Source: Diabrotica undecimpunctata
Taxonomy: Eukaryota > Arthropoda > Insecta > Coleoptera > Chrysomelidae
Direction: 5' to 3'
Assembly: GCF_040954645.1 (NCBI RefSeq)
Contig: NC_092807.1
Location: 76,152,021 to 76,216,020, forward strand
Length of the DNA: 64,000 nt
In this document: one piece after another, positions 9,140 to 19,042 of the stretch
How the letters are laid out: every line of letters starts with the position of its first letter
Position numbering within the stretch: the first letter of the stretch is position 1
Notes under the pieces: generated by a model
Told to the model about the DNA's origin: nothing
What the model saw: only the letters and a program-made list of their open reading frames with translations
Databases searched by the model: none
Program-made: the position numbers and the translations under genes

Positions 9140-9454
9140 ACGTCACATCTCTATTAATTCTTAATAATAATTTCTTTATCTTCAGTTTAATTTTTACTAT
9201 TTTTTTATTATAAAAGTAGTTGGCGCCCTCTGTTTTTCTCTTCTTCATCTGTTTTTATTTTCTCTCTTTCTGTCCCGTAGAATAAATATTCGCCCTCTAT
9301 CTTTTTGTTCGGCAGACTATTCTGTTCCGTGTTGACTGACAAGCTAGTGTCATGATATCTATAGCAACATCCTATGACATCTGTGCTAACTTCGTTCAGT
9401 CTCCCACTTTCTGTCAAAACAACTTTTCTGTAGTGGGATTATTTTTTGCTTCTT

Positions 9455-9520
9455 TTTGAAATTTATAAAAGAAGGCAAAAATTATTATAAGACTCATTTT
9501 TATGGTCTACAAATTCTCTT
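9455..9520 (+). promoter_or_regulatory. LTR core promoter
   Basis: TTTATAAAAGAAGGC is followed about 30 bp later by ATAAGACTCATTTT, an arrangement of TATA box and initiator typical of insect LTR promoters. The same sequence occurs in reverse in the other copy near 6880. Confidence 0.45.
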
Positions 9521-9771
9521 GGGGTAAGTACTTTCATTGTGATATTTATTCTATAATTCTGACCACATTTCCAATATTTGTAACCTTACTTTCTTTCGAA
9601 AGCACATTTTTTTCTGATATATGCATTAGGACTCTTTAACAGAATTTAAGTAGTAACATTCATATTCCATTTTATCCTTGCCATACGCTATTTGTTTGAG
9701 TGTAATTTTGTAAGATGGCAAGGAAGTTAAACCTTTATTTTTGATGTGTTTCTAATGCAAGTTGTTCCTTT

Positions 9772-9900
9772 TAGTTTATTGGTTTATTGGACATTTTATT
9801 GGTTTATTGGACATTTTATTGGTTTATTGGACAGTTTATTGGACATTTTATTGGTTTATTGGACATTTTATTGGATTCATTGAATTTATTGGAAATATTG
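9772..9900. repeat. Tandem repeat inside the solo LTR
   Basis: About six imperfect units based on TTTATTGGTTTATTGGACAT occur. The array is essentially missing from the sister LTR at 6294-7222 and accounts for much of their length difference. Confidence 0.85.
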
Positions 9901-10314
9901 GTTTATCAACAACTTAATTGACCAGATCGAATTGATTGACCACATTCAACTTTACTAATCAGGACATACAGCCACGTGTGATTGCAGCTCTCCAGAAGCC
10001 ACAACTTCTAATTGGAGGACCCAACAGCTAGAACACACAAGCAGCCCATCGAAGCAATAAGTAACACTTATTAACTGTTAAGCTTTGGCAGGGTTAATTA
10101 TTGTTTTTTTATTCATTTAAATAAATATGTTTGGTTAAAATTTGTCTTATTTGCTATCAACTGAGAACTCAGGTTCAATCCCTAGTTTAAGACAAGGCGA
10201 ACTCACCCTTGAGATACTGAGCTAGGCAAGGTATAGACGATAAGCTCCCATGGTTGATTGAGGTATTATTTTTACAATAGTACTTTAATTCTCTTTGGTA
10301 GTCTTATCGTTACA

Positions 10315-11030
10315 AAGCAGCCGTTATACAGTCGTGCCTGCGAGAAGTGAAACGATCATAGTAGCGCGGTTACAGGGAATTGTAGACGAAGGGACAACTG
10401 TTACGATGGAGCCTTGGAACCATGACGACGAAGTTGGCCGAGGAATCATAATTGGAAAGAAATTGGTGACTTCGGCTAAAGAAATACCTGTGAGACTTTT
10501 CAATGTCAATGACTACCGAGTGACCATCAAGAGACAAAAGTAGGAACTTGTGTACCTGTGACATCCATAATCCGTCAGACGACAACATCCGATAATTCCA
10601 ACGACAAATTCGACCAAATGGTTGCAGTTGCAGGACAGTCTCTGAATCAGATTGAGAAAAGGAAATTAAGGGAATTTCTTCGACAGTATCGTGATATTTT
10701 CGTACCGAAAGGAAGAAAGACGGGAAGAACTACCGTTGTCAAACATAAAATTGATACTGGTAATGCTAAGCCAATTCGTCAAACAGCTCGACGATTACCA
10801 CAGGCGAAAAGAGAGGAAGCTGAAACGATTGTTCATGAAATGAAGAAAGACGGGGTGATAAAACCTTCTACGAGCCCATGGGTCTCTCCGGTGGTCCTGG
10901 TTAAGAAGACGGAACAACGAGGTTCTGTGTGGATTACCGTTTGCTGAACAACGGTACCAAGAAAGATAGTTATCCTCTGCCTCGGATCGACGGTACATTG
11001 GACACATTAGCTGGAAGTAAATTGTTTTCT
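10315..11030 (+). pseudogene. Gypsy pol: linker and reverse transcriptase N-terminus
   Basis: The sequence resumes with SRYTVVPARSETIIVARLQG (10,319 on), a conserved protease-RT linker. It is followed in a second frame by QIEKRKLREFLRQYRDIF, KHKIDTGNAKPIRQTARRLP and [17 protein letters not shown], and after another frameshift at about 10,925 by VDYRLLN and [20 protein letters not shown]. These are RT fingers motifs that position primer and template. It ends where a LINE fragment with target duplication interrupts it. Confidence 0.85.
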
Positions 11031-11416
11031 AAAGATACCCCAAAACCTTCGAACAAAAGTGTTCGATTCTTGTATCCTTCCCGTTCTCACTTACGGAGCT
11101 CAAACCTGGACATTCACAAAAAAGAACATGGACAAGATTCGAAAAACTCAGCGAGCCATGGAACGACAGATGCTTGGTATCTCACTAATAGATCGGCAAA
11201 CGAACGAAGCAATCCGGAACAGAACAAAAATAAAGGACGCCGCGAAACAAGCAGCTAAATTAAAATGGAAATGGGCTGGACACAACGAACGTCTCGAAGA
11301 TGGTAGATGGAACAAAGAAGTCGGAAACTGGCGACCGTACGATGCGAAGAGACCAAGAGGAAGACCTCAAATGCGCTGGAGCGACGATATCAAAAGAGTC
11401 GCAGGACAAAAAAAAA
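11031..11416 (+). mobile_element. 5'-truncated LINE fragment inside Gypsy RT
   Basis: The insert is flanked by AAATTGTTTTCT at 11019-11030 and 11417-11428 (12 bp, partly shared with the A tail) and ends in an A-run. The plus frame reads [53 protein letters not shown] and RPRGRPQMRWSDDIKR, the C-terminal region of a non-LTR RT ORF2. The Gypsy RT reading resumes directly after the right duplication. The insertion is therefore younger than the Gypsy copy. Confidence 0.9.
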
Positions 11417-11428
11417 AAATTGTTTTCT

Positions 11429-12375
11429 ACTTTGGATTTAAAGTCTGGATACTGACAGGTAGAAATGGACCCAGTAGATAAAGAGAAGACAGCCTTCACC
11501 ACAGGATCTGGATTGTGGCAATTCAACGTTATGACATTTGAGAGGCTTATGGAAAATGTGTTGAGAGGATTATCTTGGAAAACATGCCTGGTTTATCTAG
11601 ATGACATAATCGTCTTGGGGGAGACATTTGAAGATCATCTGAAGAATTTAGAAAACGTTTCTAATAGACTTAAAGCTGCCCAATTGATGTTAAACCCCAA
11701 GAAGTGCCAGTTATTTCAAGGTAAAGTCAATTATCTGGGTCAGATAGCCAGTAAAGAAGGAGTGGCCGTGGATAAAGGAAAAATCGATTCCATTAAGGAA
11801 TGGCCAGAACCAACTGACAAACATCAAGTGAGAAGTTTTCTTTGACTATATACTTACTATCGGAGGTTTATTAAGAAGTTTGCAGATATCGCTAAGCCAT
11901 TAACGCGACTTAAAGAGAAAGCAAGAGACTACCGCTGGGATACAGACTGCCAAAATGCCTTTGAGACCTTAAAAAAGCATTTAATCAGAGCAAAAATTTT
12001 AGGGTATCCACTGCCAGAAGGAGAGTTCATCTTAGATACAGATGCAAGTAATGTGGAATTTGGAGGAGTGCTGTCTCAGATTCAAGGAGGACATGAACGG
12101 GTTCTTGGATATTTTAGTAAAGTTCTTTCAAAACCTGAGCGGAATTATTGCGTCACGAGAAGAGAACTTCTAGCAGTAGTGAAATCAGTAGAGCACTTCT
12201 ATCAATACCTCTACGGAAGGAAGTTTTTAATCCAAACCGACCATGCCCCCTTAAGTGGTTGATGCAGTTTAAAAATCCAGAGGGTCAGATAGCCAGATGA
12301 ATCGAACGACTCCAAGAATACGATTTCAAGATTGAGCACCGAGCCGGAGTTAGCCACAGAAACGCTAAACGCTGA
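11429..12375 (+). pseudogene. Gypsy pol: RT palm and RNase H
   Basis: The RT continues with TLDLKSGYW, TAFTTGSGLWQFNVMTF and VYLDDIIVLGETFEDHL, where YLDD (about 11,597) is the catalytic motif. The block between VMTF and ERLMENV that normally carries the GLCNAPATF-type motif B is deleted (about 24 bp), which alone would inactivate the enzyme. RNase H follows: EFILDTDASNVEFGGVLSQ, RRELLAVVKSVEHFYQYLYG and IQTDHAPL. A stop at about 11,843 and a frameshift at about 12,255 add further lesions. The frame fades out at about 12,373. Confidence 0.85.
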
Positions 12376-12445
12376 TTCCCTTTCCAGAAGGCCATGCTCA
12401 GCAGAGTGTTAGCACTGCAACAAAACGGAATCCAAGGAAGCAGCA

Positions 12446-13158
12446 GTGTTAAGAACGACGATGGTCAACGACGACTGGACGCCTACTAAGATAAGGGAAG
12501 AACAAGAGGGAGATCCAGTTATACAAATAATTCGAAAATGGAAAGAGGAAAACCGTCGACCACCTTGGCAAGAAATATCAAACCTATGCTCAGTAGTTAA
12601 GACGTATTGGGCCCAGTGGGACTCATTTATCATGGAAGATTGCTTGCTCAAACGACTACTGAAAAATGATGACGGTTCAGAGAAGAGAAGACAGTTGGCG
12701 ATCCCAAAGAGCAGAATAGCCGAAGTACTTCGTCAGTTACACGACAGTCCATGAGGAGGGCATTTCGGTGTAAAGAAAACCATTCAGCGAATTCGGGAAC
12801 CGTTTTATTGGTCCGACGACGTAAAGGACTGGTGTAAGAAATGTACTATTTGTGCTACGAGTAACGGGCCTCACCGAAAAAGGAGAGCTCGTATGAGACA
12901 ATATAATGTTGGAAGCCCGTTTGAAAGAATAGCTTTGGACATCGCTGGGCCATTTCCAGAAAGTGAAAATGGAGGCAAGTACATGTTGGTAGTAATGGAT
13001 TACTTCACTAAGTGGGTCGAGACTTACGCACTTCCAGATCAGAAGGCTGCCACCGTTGCAGATAAGTTGATCCAAGAATATATCAGCCGATTTGGAGTGC
13101 CTTTGGAGATCCATAGTGACCAAGGAAGGAACTTCGAAAGCGATCTATTCCAAGTTAA
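12446..13158 (+). pseudogene. Gypsy integrase, truncated before the catalytic Glu
   Basis: The N-terminal zinc-binding region is recognisable (HDSP, a stop, GGHFGVKKTIQRIREPFYW, then CKKCTICATSNG), with a TGA at about 12,753. The core carries ALDIAGPFPESENGGKY with the first catalytic Asp and IHSDQGRNFESDLFQ with the second. Coding then stops abruptly at about 13,158 in a foreign transposase sequence, so the DDE glutamate and C-terminal domain are missing. The C-terminal fragment at 4700-5277 could belong to the same family but is 8 kb away and not its continuation here. Confidence 0.85.
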
Positions 13159-13159
13159 G

Positions 13160-14211
13160 AATGCTAGCGTCATCTGTTGTTTTGGATGCACGTTTATCAT
13201 ACAAATTTTTGGCTATACCCCAAACTAACTCAATTGCATTATAGTGGCAATGGTAGGGCGGAAGTCAAAGAACTTCATTGCCATATTTAAGAACCATTTG
13301 GTTAGTAACAAATTTCTTTTGAATTGTGTGCTCTTCACACCTTTGAAGTAAATCGACTTTTAAAAATACGTCACTTTGATAAATTTTGTCAACCACAACT
13401 TTATTTCTTCTTTTCTCCAGCTCCTTGAAGGAAATTTCTCTTCTACTCTTGAGTGGTAGGATGGATTATCCAACACTATTATGGATGGTCGTTCCAATTT
13501 TTTTAACAAATCTTCTTCAAACCATTCTTCAAAAATATTTGCATCAATATTTCCATGGTAATTACCTGTATTCTTTGTGGATGAAAAAATTAAACTAGCG
13601 TCAGGAATAAAACCCTCATCATTTCCAGCACGAAGTATAATGTAGCGTTTACCATTACCGGAACGACTAGAAGAATAACATTTCGTGGTGCCATCTTGCC
13701 AGGATGATTTTGACATATTTCCTTTAGCGAAAATCCAAGTTTTATCTAAAAATACAACTTGCCTCGGACTATCAGACGTTTTATTGTTCATGTATTTTCT
13801 TGAAAAATGCCACCGTTTTGAAACAGCATTAGAGTTCACACAATATTTGTCTATTATTTGTCTTTTTATATCGAAAACCTAAATGTTTCAGCACTTTCCA
13901 CAAACTTGTTAAACTAATATCATACAGTTCCTTTATTTTTTGTAACACAGCACTAACTGTTACATGTCGACGATTTCTCTTGCTTAGTTTATTTATTTCA
14001 TCTCACTCATGTTATTAATTCTTCGGAATGTCCTCTCTGAGATACCACAAGCATCGCATGTGCGTTTCTGAACTGCCATAACAGATGTCAATGGACCTAT
14101 ATTATTTTTTTCCAAATTGAAATAACTTTCGACTTTTAGAACTAAACGTCGTTCTTCTGAAGATAACCCTCTACGTTTCGACTGTATTTTATTTTCTTCA
14201 AAAGCACTCAT
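13160..14211 (-). pseudogene. IS630/Tc1-type DDE transposase
   Basis: Read leftward from the ATG at 14211: MSAFEENKIQSKRRGLSSEE, then KRTCDACGISERTFRRI, a helix-turn-helix DNA-binding part. The catalytic part (13839-13360) has QVVFLDKTWIFAKG, where the usual D-E-T reads DKT, GKRYIILRAGNDEGFIP, and SIIVLDNPSYHSR with the second Asp. The final piece (about 13,260-13,165) reads LPPYHCHYNAIELVWG, containing the terminal catalytic Glu in NAIELVWG. Frameshifts separate the three blocks. It resembles the mariner-superfamily transposases common in insect genomes. Terminal repeats were not resolved. It is inserted into, or joined to, the Gypsy integrase. Confidence 0.75.
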
Positions 14212-14325
14212 TTTGCTTTAAAGTACCGCTTCACTACACTACTATAAAAAATAGGTACTTATATGCAACTACTACACCCTAAAAAGGACGAGGGAGGAAG
14301 GACGAACAGACGAAACAATTATGTA
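14212..14325. other. Spacer between two transposons
   Basis: This is probably the 5' untranslated end of the minus-strand transposon, then the TA at 14324-14325 that was duplicated by the mariner-like element. No other feature is seen. Confidence 0.4.
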
Positions 14326-14397
14326 CAGGGTGTCTCAGAGTAGATTTTAGTATTTAAACTTACCTTACGCCGACCCTGTTCGAAATTCCATGGAAAC

Positions 14398-15827
14398 CAC
14401 GATACACTTACACCGGTATGCTAGATCAAAATCCTAAACGCGTCGGCTTGGCGCAGTGACGTCACGGCGATGCAAGAATAACGCGCGAAACACATTAGAT
14501 AGCTATTCGTAGCTTTTGTTAACGTTTAGATATATTAATTCGCCGGTGATTTATTTGAAATTAACGTTTGTGTATATAATACTAAATAATTGTAGTTATG
14601 CCTGTCTCTTTATATTAATAGTGTGTAAAAATTTGCATAAAGAGGAAAATATTGTACCAAAATAATTTCTCAATAACGCTTATACATGTGAGGAGATAAT
14701 TATGTTGTATTTGCCTAAACTTACATATAAGCATTTATGCAACATTTTTGAATATAGCATATAATATATAAAATAATATTTTAAATGCCCTTTATGACGC
14801 CAAGTATTAAGAAGCTTAAACCTGATGCTGTTTGCAATAAATCTTCTTGAATGCGGAGAAAAAATTAACCAAGATGCTTTGAAGTATATAGCTGGATACG
14901 TTGCCTATAAATTCCAACTTAGAATGTAAAGCGGATAACATAAGCATTACTGGCATGCCGAATTGGATACAATTTATTTCAAGAGGTGGTTTATTAAATC
15001 CTACTTTTTGCTGCACGAATATTGGATCATGAATTTCATCCAAGGCATGGATCTTCGTTATCACATGACACCAATTTATTTAAAACTTTAACTTCTAGGA
15101 CCATGCCAAAATTAGAAGAAAATAATAATGCCATACAGTATGAAGTAGTCTATTCTTTAAGCAAAACACGTACATATATTAGATTAAGCCATCTTAATAA
15201 AAAAATTAGCTTTTAAAACTGCAAGAGAAAATTAGAAAAAAAAAATGTCAACATTTACAAATTGCAAGATTTGAAGAAATAAGTTTTAAGTAAGTAATAA
15301 ATTCATGGCGAGCATCCGTTTGAAAAAGGGCAAATATTATGCATTATGCGTTTTTCATTGTAACTTCCCTATTTTTTAAACCAAATCTGTAAAATTTTAA
15401 TATCTGTAATATTTGCTGAGTTTGTAATTTATAATGATACACATTTGTTTTCTTTTTTTTATTCACAACATATTATAAACTAAAAATTTTCAAAAATTAT
15501 CACATTTGCTTTAGATGAAAACCGTCTTTTCAGTTCGCGTTTAGTGATTAATTTTTTAATTATTTATTTTTATTATGTGTTTAGTGGAATTATGTTTATC
15601 TATGTAGCTCTTGATACAATTTAAATTAGCAATACATTATATTAATTAATCTTAATAATTTAAATGCTTTTTTTAGCATATTTTAAGCCAAGTAAACTCA
15701 TAAACCAATATATATTATGTGATATTATATTCAAGTTGCTTAGCCGTGACGTCAAAGTGTGAGAGTAATAGACTCAATATTTACTTGCTCTCTCTGCGCG
15801 TTAGCATACCGGTGTAAGTGTATCGTG
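14398..15827. mobile_element. P-superfamily-like transposon with 8-bp target duplication
   Basis: The ends are CACGATACACTTACACCGGT (14398) and its inverted copy ending GTATCGTG (15827), a terminal inverted repeat of about 26 bp. Shared GACGTCACGG/CCGTGACGTC blocks lie further in. ATGGAAAC occurs directly outside on both sides (14390-14397 and 15828-15835): an 8-bp target duplication, as made by P elements. The interior contains a THAP9/P-transposase-like C-terminal remnant. It splits the mariner-like element between its left end and its transposase gene. Confidence 0.9.
14812..15290 (+). pseudogene. P/THAP9-like transposase C-terminal remnant
   Basis: Plus frames read LFAINLLECGEKINQDALKY followed by YIAGYVAYKFQL, then GMPNWIQFISRGGLL after a frameshift, and later YSLSKTRTYIRLSHLNKK. 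The order (AGYVAYKF block, W-I-x-F-I-S-R-G-G-L block, KTRTYIRLSHLNK block) is that of the C-terminus of P-element/THAP9-type transposases. Multiple stops break it, and the catalytic RNase-H-like part upstream is missing. Its presence fits the 8-bp duplication of the surrounding element. Confidence 0.65.
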
Positions 15828-15877
15828 ATGGAAACGATGCATCAGCCGTGTAGCCGACACGTGCGGATTTCAGTTAC

Positions 15878-16932
15878 CATGGAACAGTGGACGAAGATGC
15901 AGCGTGCCTACATGATTGAGGCGTATTTTAAAGCCAACGATTCCTATACAGTGGCTCGGCGGCGTTTTTGTGCGCGGTACAATATTAGACGCGTGGCTGA
16001 TGCACCATCCGCGATGTTAGTGCACGCATGGGTAAAGAAATTTAGAGAAGAAGGAGTTGTCACAAATGTGAAACATCCAGGCAAACCAAAAACTATTCGA
16101 ACTCCTGTCAATATTGAAAGAGTTCGACGTGCTGTGAATGGTAATCCTCGGCGTTCACTTCGCAAACATTCACAAGCACTAAATTTGTCTCGTGCTAGTA
16201 TCCAGCGTATTTTAAAGCAGGATTTAAGTTTTCACTCTTATAAAATTCAGTTAAACCAATATTTGAAAGAAACTGATCACTTACTGAGGAACAATTTTTC
16301 TGAGGAGATGATGACGAGACTCACTTTCACCTCAATGGATATGTCAACAAGCACAATGCTCGCTACTGGTGTCCTGAAAATCCAAATGAATTACACCAGA
16401 AACAGTTGCATTCAAGAAAGGTGACGGTTTGGTGTGGCATGTCTGCATCGGGGATCATCGGACCTTATTTTTTTGAAGATGCTAGGGGACGCACGCTAAA
16501 TGTTAATAGTGCACGATACACTCCATGTTGCGGAATTGGCTACGTCCAGAATTGAATACTTTTCCAGGGTATAATCCAGGCAATACATGGTTCCAGCAAG
16601 ACGGTGCTACGCCACACACAGCGAACATTTCAATAAAAGCCCTAACAGAAATGTTTCCAGGCACACTGATTTCACAAAATGGTGATATTCGTTTTCCCCC
16701 AAGATCTCCTGACCTTACCCCTTTAGATTTTTTTCTGTAGGGGTATTTAAAGAACACCGTCTACGCTAACCCACCAGCCACCATCGAAGAGCTGAAGCAA
16801 AATATTCGCAACGCTATTAACAACATTCCAGTGGATAAGTGTGAGCGCGTCTTTCTCAATTTGCGCTCCAGATTGCAAGAGTGCTACGAGCGAGATGGTC
16901 AACATTTAACCGACGTGTTATTTAAGAAATAA
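15878..16932 (+). pseudogene. Mariner-like transposase with DUF4817-type N-terminus
   Basis: The likely start is the ATG at 15878 (MEQWTKMQRAYMIEAYF), a DUF4817-like helix-turn-helix, followed by ARRRFCARYNI, VKHPGKPKTIRTPVNIERVR and SRASIQRILKQDL. Frameshifts occur near 16,280-16,420. Then come VTVWCGMSASGIIGPYFFED, TWFQQDGATPHTA with the second catalytic Asp, FPPRSPDLTPLDFF with the third, a stop at 16738-16740 where a Trp is expected, and a tail to TAA 16930-16932. I count 36 residues between the last two catalytic aspartates, slightly more than the mariner 34. The protein would cut and paste the element by its inverted repeats. Confidence 0.8.
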
Positions 16933-17040
16933 AATCCGCATGTTCTGTGTGTCTATTTTCCTAATAAATGTTTTTCTAACAGGTTCTGAAACCGAGTTTT
17001 ATTGATTTAAAAACTAAAATCTACTCTGAGACACCCTGTA

Positions 17041-17673
17041 TTTTGTTAAATTATTAAATAACATCAATACAACCCACGATCATCAATTCATTTTTACCGA
17101 TAAACAGAAGAGAAATATGATGACGTTTGAATTTGATTTACTTTGTCGATGACAGTGTCGTTAACATAAAGATATTTTTAAACAGTATGAATAATTTTTC
17201 AATGATTGTGTGGATTTAAGAAATACATTACTAAACAAATTTTTAAAGTGTGTATAAAGGAGATTACAATTATTATGACTTATGACACATGGTATTTACT
17301 CATTATTTTTCAAATAATATGTTCTTGTAAAGGCATAACTTTGATTATTGGGTAAACCTACATTATACGATACGTCAGAAGAAATTAAAAAAAAAATAAC
17401 ATGTAATAAATTCACTGTTTAAATAAATATTCCGTACTCGTGCTATTGCAATAAAATATTAAAACCAATAAACGATAACTTGTTGACCAGTGCTGATTGA
17501 AACAACAGAGCAGTAAAATGTTATTCCATAAAGGTAGTGTAAAATATATCGCCGCTTATCTGGCCCGCTAGTAATAAAGTTACCAGCATTTAATTGCAAA
17601 GCGGTCTTCTTAGTTGTAAAATATTTTACCACAAATTTCAGAACTATTGGACCAACTAAGAAAATGCTAATAG
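17041..17673. other. AT-rich stretch without recognised features
   Basis: No coding similarity, repeat or RNA gene was recognised. It lies between the mariner-like element and the 5'-truncated errantivirus-like pol. Confidence 0.4.
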
Positions 17674-18480
17674 TTCACAACCGTAGACTTAGCGTCTGGA
17701 TTTCACCAGATTGAAATTGACCCAAAAGACATCCAGAAAACAACTTTTTCCGTTGAAAATGGACATTATCAATTTGTTCGCATGCCATTCGGACTAATGA
17801 ATGCCCTACTTACTTTCCAACCAGTAATGGACAACACAAAGATACTTAGTACATACGGATGACATAATAATCTATTCATCCACTATTCATGACCATATGT
17901 CATGACTGACAGAAGTATTTTAAGGTTACGAAAAACAAATTTACAAATACAACCAGATAATTTGAGGAAAGAAGTAGCATATTTGGGCTACCTTGTAAGA
18001 GACCACGGAGTAAAAACAAACCCTGCTAAAATATCATGTATAAAGAACTTCCCGGAACCAAAAAACAATAAAGAAATAAAATCATTCTTAGGCTTAGCCG
18101 GTTACTACCAAAGATTCATTCTAAATTTTGCCAAAATTTCGAAACATCTGAATAAACTACTTCAAAAAGACGTACCCTTTTATTTTTAATTCTGAATGCA
18201 AGGAAGCCTTTAATGTCCTCAAAAATATTTTAATATCAGACCCAATTCTTATACATATATCCAAATTTTGAGGAACAATTTTTACTTAAGACCATACCTT
18301 TTTGGTCGTAAATTCACTCTAATTACTAATCATTGACCACATGGTTTTTCTCGATAAAAGATCCCGGAAACCGCTTAGCGCGTTGGCGTCTAAAACTCGA
18401 AGAATACAATTATAAAATAGAACTCCACTCAGGAAAAATAAACAGAAATGCAGATGCCCCTCAATAATAAAGATTAACCA
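17674..18480 (+). pseudogene. Errantivirus-like reverse transcriptase and RNase H
   Basis: Blocks in order: [39 protein letters not shown], a damaged YxDD region where the plus sequence gives ...DDIIIYS-like codons only after a frameshift, LRLRKTNLQIQPDNLRKEVA, YLGYLVRDHGVKTNPAKI, NKEIKSFLGLAGYYQRFI and, in degraded RNase H, FGRKFTLITNH. The motif spellings are close to the 17.6/297/gypsy group. Frameshifts occur near 17,830, 18,190 and 18,290, and many stops occur in the RNase H part. It would copy the element RNA into DNA. Confidence 0.8.
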
Positions 18481-19040
18481 TTTTAAGAATTGTGCAAACT
18501 TTCAATAAAAAATATATTACATACATAGAATAGAGACGAAACGGAGACAGCCGAAAACGAAGAAGATAATGTAGAAATTATAGAAAAGATTTTCGAAGAA
18601 TTTGACAAGTTTACGAATTGTATAGAACCAAATCGATAATTGATTATTCTAAAAGTGAAACGTCGAATACGGAAGTACTAGGTAAATCTCATAAAAATAT
18701 TGTTACCTTTTTCTGGCAAAATAAACTTGAGGAACTTCACGAGAAATATTGAACCGACATATTTGAGGAAAATGTAGAATATAGTAACAGAAGAATTAAT
18801 ATTGTACACAGCAAAACTGTAAAAGACCGAAAATATTTTAATATATCATTACCTTTTGATCCCGAACGAGTAATATATCTGTTTCTCGCCTTTTTACAAA
18901 TAAAGATCAATTCGACGAATCAAAAACTTATTGTGTCGAAAATAATATCGAACTACCTATTCTAGAGATATTTTCTTATATTTTTGCCGACAAAGAATTA
19001 AAATTAAAATAACAAAAGATGATGAACAATTTATAAAAGC
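18481..19040 (+). pseudogene. Errantivirus-like RNase H to integrase region, 5' of the LINE
   Basis: Heavily degraded sequence with acidic stretches (ENEEDNVEIIEKIFEEFDK) and, next to the jockey insertion, an ITKDDEQFIKA-like end. The reading resumes at 22,726 with a C-x2-C motif, which identifies this as the integrase N-terminal zinc-binding part. Several stops occur. Confidence 0.6.
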
Positions 19041-19042
19041 CC

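Larger units (their letters stand above)
9127..10314 (+). repeat. Solo LTR inserted in Gypsy pol, 4-bp target duplication AAGC
   Basis: This runs from TGTAACGTTATAAACGTC (9127) to CTTATCGTTACA (10314), 1188 bp. AAGC lies immediately before (9123-9126) and after (10315-10318). It is the inverted homologue of the LTR at 6294-7222. A TATA box TTTATAAAAG (about 9460-9470) with a downstream initiator-like AGACTCATT gives the sense direction. A tandem repeat occupies 9772-9900 and an AATAAA near 10118 could be the poly(A) signal. No internal element sequence remains, so it is the product of LTR-LTR recombination. Confidence 0.9.
8038..13158 (+). mobile_element. Ty3/Gypsy gag-pol pseudogene, truncated at both ends
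   Basis: Grouping entry. In order: gag with zinc knuckle, protease, reverse transcriptase, RNase H and integrase core up to the second catalytic Asp. No flanking LTRs of its own are visible. The 5' end abuts the truncated Polinton polymerase at about 8038, and the 3' end abuts an inverted IS630-type transposase near 13,158. A solo LTR (9127-10314) and a LINE fragment (11031-11416) are nested within it. Confidence 0.85.
14326..17038 (+). mobile_element. Mariner-like transposon with TA duplication, carrying a nested P-type element
   Basis: Terminal inverted repeats CAGGGTGTCTCAGAGTAG (14326) and CTACTCTGAGACACCCTG (ending 17038) are perfect over at least 25 bp and flanked by TA on both sides (14324-14325, 17039-17040). 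Removing the nested element at 14398-15827 and one 8-bp duplication leaves about 1275 bp, the usual length of a mariner-type element. The transposase gene is on plus. Confidence 0.92.

Noticed and set aside
9208..9417. Minus ORF of 69 codons in the solo LTR
   Set aside because: Non-coding LTR sequence also present in the sister LTR with disruptions.
12893..13228. Integrase frame continuing to 13,228
   Set aside because: After about 13,158 the translation no longer matches integrase; the opposite strand there encodes the C-terminus of an IS630-type transposase.
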